Below, one piece after another: positions 56,979 to 64,000 of a DNA stretch of 64,000 nucleotides. The translations under genes and the position numbers were made by a program. Positions within the stretch are counted from its first letter, which is position 1, and each line of letters begins with the position of its first letter. The notes beneath the pieces are model-generated. The model saw only the letters and a list, made by a program, of their open reading frames with translations. It did not search any database and was not told the origin of the DNA. Source of the DNA: Augochlora pura (lineage: Eukaryota; Arthropoda; Insecta; Hymenoptera; Halictidae); the NCBI RefSeq assembly GCF_028453695.1, contig NC_135775.1, forward strand, positions 9,006,046 through 9,070,045, written 5' to 3'.

Positions 56979-57282
56979 TGCATTCGCTGTGTGATAGATC
57001 GTTCTGATTAATGTTGTTATTATTATAATTTCTCTTTACCGTAGTTGGTATGCATATTTGTCGTCGCCCTAGATTGCAACCGAGTACTTGACAAAATTGA
57101 GTGGACGATGCCGACTTTCCGGTATTTAAAACCACCTGCACGTAAAAATCGCCATTTCAATCGAAGCCTGACACAATCCGAATATGAGAAGTGGATTTAA
57201 GTACAGACATTATTACGCTTATTTGAAACCTGAACAAAGGCGGAATCTGTCAGCGTTCATGTTTTTCTGAAAAACAGAAATC
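56979..57282 (+). repeat. second copy of the 54.2-kb repeat unit, without the C4 insertion
   Basis: Collinear with 54182-54729 minus C4. Shared segments include ATCGTTC, GATTAAT, TCCGGTATTTAAAACCAC and GAAGCCTGACACAATC. The target TTAA is single here (57197-57200). Confidence 0.85.
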
Positions 57283-58470
57283 CGTTCCGCATGAGAAACG
57301 GGTCTCGAATATCGCAATCATTATTTTTAATATCGCGCGGCTAGCACGCGGCGCGAAAGCCGAGCCCGCCTCTTTTAGGCTTAATGAACAGAATCAACTC
57401 GTGAAATTACCGCGCCGTGTATAATCGCCTTTGAAAAACGGGTCTCCCCGTTTCGCGGCGTCGCGCTTATTCTGAAACAGCACGCGAGTTGCGCAACTCT
57501 ATCGCGGGGTAACAAAAGAACCGCAAATTGTTCACCGAACTCGATAAAAGGCGGCCTCAAACAGGATCACAGGATCCATCGCACGAGAGTAATTGAGAAA
57601 GGGTAAACTTTCGCGCTCGTTGAAAGACACATGTTTGCCGGTCCGCAGGGGCCGATACCGGTGGGGAGGGGGGCACGGGAGCGGGCGGCGGCGGCGGTGG
57701 CGGCCGGGAGGATGAGCTCTTTCAAAAATTAGATTCAGCGCAACTGGAAAATACGTGCACGTAATTAGATTAGAGTTCATCGGTGTGTCCGGCTAGAAAA
57801 AGTCACCCCTCAGGGCACCTCTCGTTTCCAACCGGCAGTTAATTGATTTTTTATCCCGAAGCGGGGTTTCCACCGGCGGTCTTCGCTATCGTTTCTCCTC
57901 TTTCTCCCGTTCTCTCGTTCTCCGCCCTTCTCCCCATCTCTGTCTCTCTCTCTCTCTGTTTCTCTTTCACTGCGGATCTCGTGCTGCTATTTCGGATTCC
58001 GGTCATCGTGTTACCACTTGCACGCGAACCGCGTAGACGACCTTCCAGGTTCGTGAGGAGCTTCGGAAGGAACCGTTAAGTCGCTAATGATCTGGTAGCA
58101 ACGAATCGGAAGATTGAGCTCGCAGCCGGGAACGGAAAATTAAAATTATTCGAATTTTGTCCTTTGACTGCCTCTCTGATCTAGACTTCCCTTTCACATT
58201 TTGTTATATCTTTGGGAGACTTTCACGTCGAGAATGACATCTGCGATTTTAAATAAAATTTTATTGTAAAAGAATATGCCTGCAGAGGAATAAATGTTAT
58301 AGTTACAAGTTTTACAATTTAAAACGAGGTGGAAATAATCAGCTAGTTTATTGAGGAATACTAGAAATCGGAAACAATGCTTCTACGAATTATAATAAAT
58401 TGTTGTTACACGATCAAGTACAAAATTTAACTTATTAATTATTCTAAATCAATTTTAATTGAAAAGGAAT
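57283..58470. other. GC-rich island 57283-58150, then AT-rich DNA; no gene seen
   Basis: Includes a GGC-rich stretch near 57680-57710 and a short CT run near 57940-57960. Frames of up to 82 codons, unrecognised. Confidence 0.45.
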
Positions 58471-58500
58471 GTTTTAGGCATTGTCTAGTAAACCAGTCCC
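58471..58500 (+). repeat. dispersed repeat with GTCTAGTAAA core, copy 4 (short)
   Basis: GTTTTAGGCATTGTCTAGTA, then AACCAGTCCC, matches the first 30 bp of the 4119 copy. The rest is diverged or absent. Confidence 0.45.
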
Positions 58501-58733
58501 TTTAACGTCACCAAAAAGTATAGTCACTTCAGTCATGAGTAGATCTTACACAAATGTAAATATACTAGACACAGTTACAGAATTGACCTGTTTGCATCAA
58601 TTAAATGCTTTACCTGCACAATTAAAATTGAACAGTAAAGTTGCACATCAATCACTTTCTCAAAGTTCTTTTTATAGATACTAATTGGAAAGATACAATA
58701 AATTAACGTGAGCAGCAAAACTATGGCTATTAA

Positions 58734-58931
58734 CACTAAGATTTCAGAACCTGCCAAAACTGCCAACTGAGGTGTCACTAATTTATAATTATTTAGATTT
58801 TAAAGCTACATTTATAAATTGTAGCAAATATTATAATAACACTCGTTGAAAATCAGAATAAACATCTTACTATTACTTTTAAAAACCAACAAGAAATCAG
58901 CTGCATATTTGATGCTCCGCAAAATCTAGTG
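58734..58931 (+). mobile_element. TTAA-flanked miniature element, class H (copy H2)
   Basis: The 198-bp element lies between TTAA at 58730-58733 and 58932-58935. Left CACTAAGATTTCAGAACC; right inverted CACTAGATTTTGCGGAGC. The interior GTCACTAATTT and AGATTTTAAAGCTACATTTAT match H1. The palindrome seen in H1 has decayed here. Confidence 0.78.
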
Positions 58932-60214
58932 TTAAAGAATCTCTCGAAATCGCGCTGCGGGTATCTAATAACACGGGCGCACGATTATTCAGTGGGAAAT
59001 GCACCAACATTAAAACCGCTCCGTGCTCAGCAGCACCCGTTTCCGTTCAAAAGTGTCCGGGCAAACAAGCAAATAAAATGTGTAAATAGAAGAGACAGAA
59101 GATTGCATCGAACGTGGAAATGATTTCAGCGCTTGGAGACAGCAATGCGACGCGACAGATCGCGAGATTCCTGATGAGATTCCCTGTTTGAGTTGGCCCG
59201 ACGCGACCCCGGCGTAAGAAAGAATAGGAAAGTGGTTCTCGGTGCACGAGAAACGGATCAGCAGCCGACGTTCGAGCGTTTTATTTAGTCGCGCGCGCCT
59301 TTTGATGAAATATTGAGCCCTACTGCTATTTCGCTCTTTGAATATTCCTCATCTTTCGCCCGACCGATGTTCATGCATTTTCAATTAGTTCATTCATTCC
59401 CCCGTGCCATTACTCTTTGAACCGACGCGCCGCGATGCTATATGTTATTCCGATTCCGTGCAGTTTTCCATTGAAAAATGATAGGGAAACGCCGACTGCC
59501 GGCACAGTCGAATTCATTATAAATTACTTTTCCACCGGTATTACGGAATGTTCGGAACGGCGGCTGTTGAGCCCGCGAAAATCTAGACGACCGGCTTGTT
59601 TTATAATGCGGAGATACAGGGATTAATGGAGGAAAATAAAACTGATCCGACCGAAAATTGTCTGTTAATTAAGGAAACGGATTACGTCGCGAAAACCCTC
59701 GTTCGCGTTCAAATATGATACCATTATGGACAGTTCTCAATTTGAATCTAATAGTAAAGCTAGTTACTGCACAGTTGCATTAATTAAAAATTAATGCAGT
59801 GGTATTGCGGAATGAAAAGGAGAGCTTATAAGAATTACAGACATTTTAATAATATCTCGCAATCTAAGCGTGTCGCGAAGATAGACCAATTAGGTAATTA
59901 AACCGTCACGACGAGCATTGTCAGATACTGAACGGAATGGATTAAGCCTTACAGCGGAGAGGTAAAAAGTGGTAGATGGAAGTAGAGTAGAAATTCGGGG
60001 TTCTACATGCTAATTTGATCTCGTGGATCTTCGTATTAGAAATAATTCGAAAGGTAAAATATTAAAAAGCAAAGAGAGTTTAATAATATTTCATAACATT
60101 TTATAACACACAAATACTTTCAAGATACATACACCAATAAGGATATAAGAATCGCGTGACGAAAATTGTCACACGACCACCGGAAAAGATTAAACCGAGC
60201 AGCGGATCGGGGAA

Positions 60215-60231
60215 GGGGGGGGGGGGGGGGG
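60215..60231. repeat. poly-G tract, 17 bp
   Basis: An uninterrupted G run; the length may be an assembly estimate. Confidence 0.9.
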
Positions 60232-61766
60232 CAGAAACGGCGACGTCTATACCGATTCCGGTCGAGCAGAGAATCGCCATTAAATTTTAGACGGTAGCCC
60301 GATAGTCTACGCGCATTGGTTACGGAGAAAGCGAACGGGAATTGAAAAAAAAGAAGACACCGATGGTATTGGCGCAGGGGTTAGCGGTGCTCGTACGCTT
60401 CGGTATCGAAGTTCGAGCTTTTATGTGTCTCGCAGGCACAGTTGGACAATGACGCTCTGATATTGCTTGTACCTAGAAAGCACACTTACGTTGTAAAAGG
60501 TTAAGGGAATAAAAGGAAACGCCGTTTGAGTGGAAGTTTTGAGTGTTCCGAGGGTACCGGAGACAAAGTGTTTTCTTTCGGAAGAGTTTCTTCGGTATTG
60601 CGGCTGCCTCCACTTGGTCACTGGTCCGCTTAAGTTGTTGTCTACTTAGATTATCGCTGGACCGCGGATACTCGTGCGTTTATGGTTCGTAAACACGTTT
60701 CAAAAACGGGCGCGGCATCGAATTCAGCGAGACCTTCGACGTTGATACGATAGACGTTCTATTTCTATTTAAACTTTTCGGCACGGCTGGTTTTTGCGCG
60801 AATAGAATTAGTCGTAACTAAATTATTATTTTTCTTAATATATATATTTTTTGGTATAGCTGTATGTAGTATTAGCTATATATACTCTTTTCTTAGTGTA
60901 TTGCACATGTATACATTCACTTTAATCATTCACTTTAATCGTTTACTTTAATAATTAATGATACAATTGAGTAAAGCACAAAATATCCGCGAAAGCCGCT
61001 ATAATGGCGCGTCGTGCCTGAGAGGTAAACGTTGAACTTACCAGGCCGACCAAAATAACTAGCTTCACATGTTCATTTTCACGTTGCCGAAGTTATATTC
61101 TATCACAGGGAATGAGTGAATATCTTTCTTAATCAAAGTTTATATTATATTATTAAATGAAGGTTTTGTTTTTATAAAACAGCACGGGGTAAATACTTTT
61201 AGGACTCGGTAAGTTCACTGTTAAGATTGTCAATGACTTTACATGTGTATATTCTTTCGTCATGCAATTTAACAGCACAAATGACTTTCATTCGAAAGAA
61301 ATGATAACTGCAAGATTAAAGTAATACAGTATCGTTCGAAGAATAAATAATCGTGGACCGTCAAAACTATAATTTGAACGAACCTTTATACGCTACATTT
61401 GTCCGATTCTAAGTAACATTTTCCTTCGAGCGCAGCCAGTACGCAGAGAAAGGATTAATCGCAGTCTCCAAACAACAGACGAAACGCTCGATTTTCACGT
61501 TAATTAAGAAAGTTTAATTTAGTAGAGAGGTTCGATCAGGTGGTTCGGGATTCGACGTTTCATCGAGAGGCAAGTGTCGAAAAACATATGGCCGGGTCCG
61601 TGCCGATTCTACAATCAATACACTCTAAACCCACCCTTTCAATTTCAGCAAACGAGTCCATAAACTCTCGCCCATTCACTCGCCCACTCTCTATCGCCAC
61701 CCCCGGCCGCATACGCCCTCACAAAATCATTCAGTCACACCTCTAACCACACTGTGCCCCTGTCCC

Positions 61767-62225
61767 CTCTCTCTCTCTCTCTCTCTCTCCTGCCATTCAA
61801 ACAAACAGCACCCGCGTTCGTTCCCTCGGATCACCTTCACGCAAACACTCGCTCCCATCCCGAGGCACCGGGACCCTGCAACCACCACCCTCCCCCTCCC
61901 CCTCACTCGTTTCAACCCCTCGAAATCGTTCATCCCCTCGCGTGCTCGTCATTACACGGCCGTCGGTTTCGTGTCCAGCATGAAACGAGCAGCGGTTCGT
62001 ACCGCGGATCTCCATCATCCCGTGAAAAAGCTTCTGGGGGTGAGAAAACGCGGAGGTGTGCGGGGGATGGGGGTGTCGGTGGAGCGACCTAGAAGCGGAC
62101 ACGTGATCAGAGAACGCGCTCGGGGCAGGGGGGGATGTTCAATCATAGTTGGTACGCGACGCTAGCAATTCCGAGGAGGGTCTTTTCTCCCTCTCTCTCC
62201 CTCTCTCTCTCTCTCTTTCTCTCTC
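61767..62225. repeat. two (CT)n microsatellites (61767-61789 and 62186-62225)
   Basis: Both are on the same strand in the same GC-rich island. The second is interrupted by CCCT and TTTC. Confidence 0.88.
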
Positions 62226-62659
62226 GTTCACTGGACGAGCGACTTTTCACCCCATGAACCCCATGGTATTGAAATCCAATGGGTCGATTCTTTGGATCTG
62301 TTTACCACGGTTGGTTCGAGACACCGTACGTTCGACACTTTTTAAATCTCTAGAACAATTGTTTCGGAAGTATTGAAGATTAATGTTTACGATTTTATTA
62401 ATCGAATTCTCTTGATAAAATTGTTTATTGGCATTTTGGACCAATTTCATCGATCCACGCATCGGTTGCTCTTTACCGTGTTCCGATCTTGCATTAATAT
62501 TGCATCCGTTAACAGAAGTACATTGTTATAATTGTCACAACCGAAACGAAAAACAGCAGTCTTTTTTGTGTTCGTTCGTGTTAAAAGAATTTTCTTCGAA
62601 TTTTCATTGTGAGTCTTTTATTGAACCGAAGTTGTAGGTTTTCCCTATACTTCCATTAA

Positions 62660-63119
62660 CCACTTGCGTTATAGTAACGAGTCAGACTCGTGATAAAGAT
62701 TTCATGCATGATCTACTAAATATGAATATTATTAATTTATTTCAACTCGAAAACAAATTTAATTCTTCTGTAATCAATGTACAGAAATGAAAGTTAATAA
62801 AGACAATACAAGAAATAGGAATTGTCTAGTCCTATTAAAGAATTCCTAATTTCTGAAGAAGTCCTAATTTCTGACCAATCTTGAGAATTAATTTTCATTG
62901 TAATATATTTGAACAAATTGAATTTCACTAGAATGTTTCAAAGAGTGAAAGAGTTCTAGTGCAGCTTCCTATCATAAATATTAACTTTCTAGTTACGCTT
63001 TAATTAAATAAATTGCTTTAATTATGTAAGAATTTTAGTGGCCGATTGTCGGCACTGAACGTGTTAAGAATAAGTAAATGCTAATTAACGCAGAGTGAAA
63101 GAAATCACATTGCAAGAGG
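62660..63119 (-). mobile_element. TTAA-flanked class C element, reverse (copy C5), carrying an insertion
   Basis: Lies between TTAA at 62656-62659 and 63120-63123. Left end CACTTGCGTTATAGTA, then the perfect palindrome ACGAGTC-A-GACTCGT (62677-62691, offset 17). The right end, AACGCAGAGTGAAAG and TGCAAGAGG, is the class C left end in reverse. At 460 bp it is about twice the class length because about 225 bp (62839-63063) is extra. Confidence 0.82.
62839..63063. mobile_element. probable class E element nested in C5 (copy E2)
   Basis: The right end inverted reads CACGTTCAGTGCCGACAATC next to TTAA (63064-63067), sharing CACGTT with E1 and E3. GCCGA-TTG-TCGGC (63041-63053) is a palindrome 10 nt from that end. 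The left end is not recognisable. The flanking TTAAs probably correspond to two different TTAAs of the ancestral C sequence, so a clean target duplication is not shown. Confidence 0.5.
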
Positions 63120-63222
63120 TTAATTATCTTTCACGGTTCTTCGATGCTTTGGAAATCATTGTTATTTCAACGCCTGAAGAGAATCATCTGTTATATCGAA
63201 TCTGTAACTAATTCCAATTTAA

Positions 63223-63368
63223 CACGTCAAGCGCCGTACATCAATTCTAAAAATTCGTTCAATATCAAAATGTATTTTATTTAGATAACTAAAATTTACC
63301 ATGGTAGTTATTAATTTAATTCCTTTGCATTTTGGAAATTCTACCTGCACTCAGCCCGCTTGAACGTG
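63223..63368. mobile_element. TTAA-flanked miniature element, class E (copy E3)
   Basis: Follows TTAA (63219-63222). Left CACGTCAAGCGCCG, right inverted CACGTTCAAGCGGGC; they align with one gap. The right flank TCGC replaces the expected TTAA. 146 bp, non-coding, no clear palindrome. Confidence 0.6.
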
Positions 63369-64000
63369 TCGCGATAAAAAGAATTCCAGAACCTAGTTGA
63401 ATATTAAAAAATCTCTGCTACCTCATTATATTTCTAATACCAGCAAAAAAGGTTACTCTCGTTGATCATCCCATTAATCGGTGTCGGGCGCAGCCTACGT
63501 GACATTATAATTTAGGTTCGACCGTCCGACGCCCGATGGAAGTTAATTACCATTAAATAAATGATTCGAACGTAAAGTGGAGACTCCACTTAAGGATTAA
63601 TTCGGGCGGTTCTCGGGATCGCGCGAGGCCGGCAATTTCGGGGAGAGAGTCTCTCCTCTGCCGGACGAGCGATTTTTCATCCCCTCACCCCACGAACCCC
63701 GGGCTGCGGACGTGATTCGAGGAGTCTCGAGCGCGGTCCCACGCTCGTCCACGAAACAAAATATCTCGACGGCTCCGGTTCGTACGGCTATCGCTGGAAA
63801 CAGAGGCCAAGGGTGACCGTGGCTTGCCGAAGGGGTGGCCGATCGATAGGTGGGGCGCATGGCCGCAGAGAACCTCCCCCGGTGCCACACGGATCCGAAA
63901 ACTTTTGCACCGTGAACATCGCAGCTCGTGTTTTTACAAGGACTGTCTTAAAGTGCAATCCCGAGACACGAGCCCTCAGTTTCCCCACTGCGTCCCCCTC
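63369..64000. other. AT-rich lead, then GC-rich island to the window end; no gene called
   Basis: Overlapping minus-strand frames of 66-97 codons at 63597-63988 are unrecognised. The island may continue past the window. Confidence 0.45.

Larger units (their letters stand above)
58936..62655. other. mixed DNA with GC-rich islands 58936-59720, 60170-60770 and 61390-62340; no gene called
   Basis: Contains a 17-bp poly-G run (60215-60231) and two CT tracts. A short frame MKRAAVRTADLHHP at 61980 runs into a GGGTGAGA donor-like motif near 62036, a weak first-exon candidate. An actcGGTAAGTTC donor-like motif lies near 61208. No recognisable protein. Confidence 0.4.

Noticed and set aside
62839..63063. 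Clean TTAA target duplication around the nested E2
   Set aside because: Comparison with C1 and C4 suggests the left and right TTAA are two different TTAAs of the ancestral class C sequence, so a target duplication is not demonstrated.

Overview
The window looks like non-coding nuclear DNA from an insect, most likely an aculeate hymenopteran (bee or ant). The grounds are indirect: mariner-type ends (TTAGGTTGG, TTGGGTTGGCAAC), many short TTAA-flanked elements, abundant (GA)n tracts, GC-rich blocks that keep their CpG dinucleotides alternating with AT-rich spacers, and a 100-N assembly gap at 29987-30086. I found no open frame I would call a gene. The longest frames (up to about 190 codons) run through (GA)n/(CT)n tracts or GC-rich DNA and resemble no family I recognise. 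The window is best read as intergenic DNA or the inside of a very long intron. No tRNA, rRNA, CRISPR array or bacterial signal was recognised.

Layout. GC-rich islands of 0.3-1.4 kb (about 2.2-3.3, 4.6-5.6, 6.6-7.4, 10.5-11.4, 17.0-17.9, 21.2-22.7, 28.4-29.2, 34.9-36.3, 37.1-37.9, 42.1-42.9, 45.6-46.9, 48.5-49.3, 49.9-50.9, 53.3-54.0, 57.3-58.1, 58.9-59.7, 61.4-62.3 and 63.5-64.0 kb) alternate with AT-rich spacers. The islands hold nearly all the (GA)n/(CT)n tracts. The spacers hold nearly all the transposon remnants. Those are about two dozen TTAA-flanked miniature elements in eight terminal classes (called A to H here), four mariner-type remnants, two pogo/Tigger-type miniatures, a 94-bp-arm foldback, a 125-bp tandem repeat, and several dispersed repeats of unknown origin.

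Main result. Most of the TTAA-flanked classes differ in terminal sequence but share one plan: a CCC- or CAC-starting inverted terminus, then, 16 or 17 nt inside one end, a short palindrome whose sequence differs between most classes (GGCGCC type in A and F, ACGAGTC/GACTCGT in B and C, GACGAGTA/TACTCGTC in D, CCGTCA/TGACGG in H). The spacing equals that of the subterminal repeat in the left end of the moth piggyBac element. The set therefore looks like a radiation of piggyBac-type miniature elements in which the palindrome bound by the transposase has diversified while its position stayed fixed. One copy (C4, 54406-54648) has an empty paralogous site in the same window (57197-57200), which shows insertion with TTAA duplication directly.

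Second result. Two copies (3926-4090 and 15122-15275) of an unrecognised repeat both keep three consecutive stem-loops, the middle one closed by a TTCG loop. This suggests a repeat derived from a structured RNA.

All family names rest on reading termini by eye. Class letters are local labels, and base-composition statements are visual estimates.
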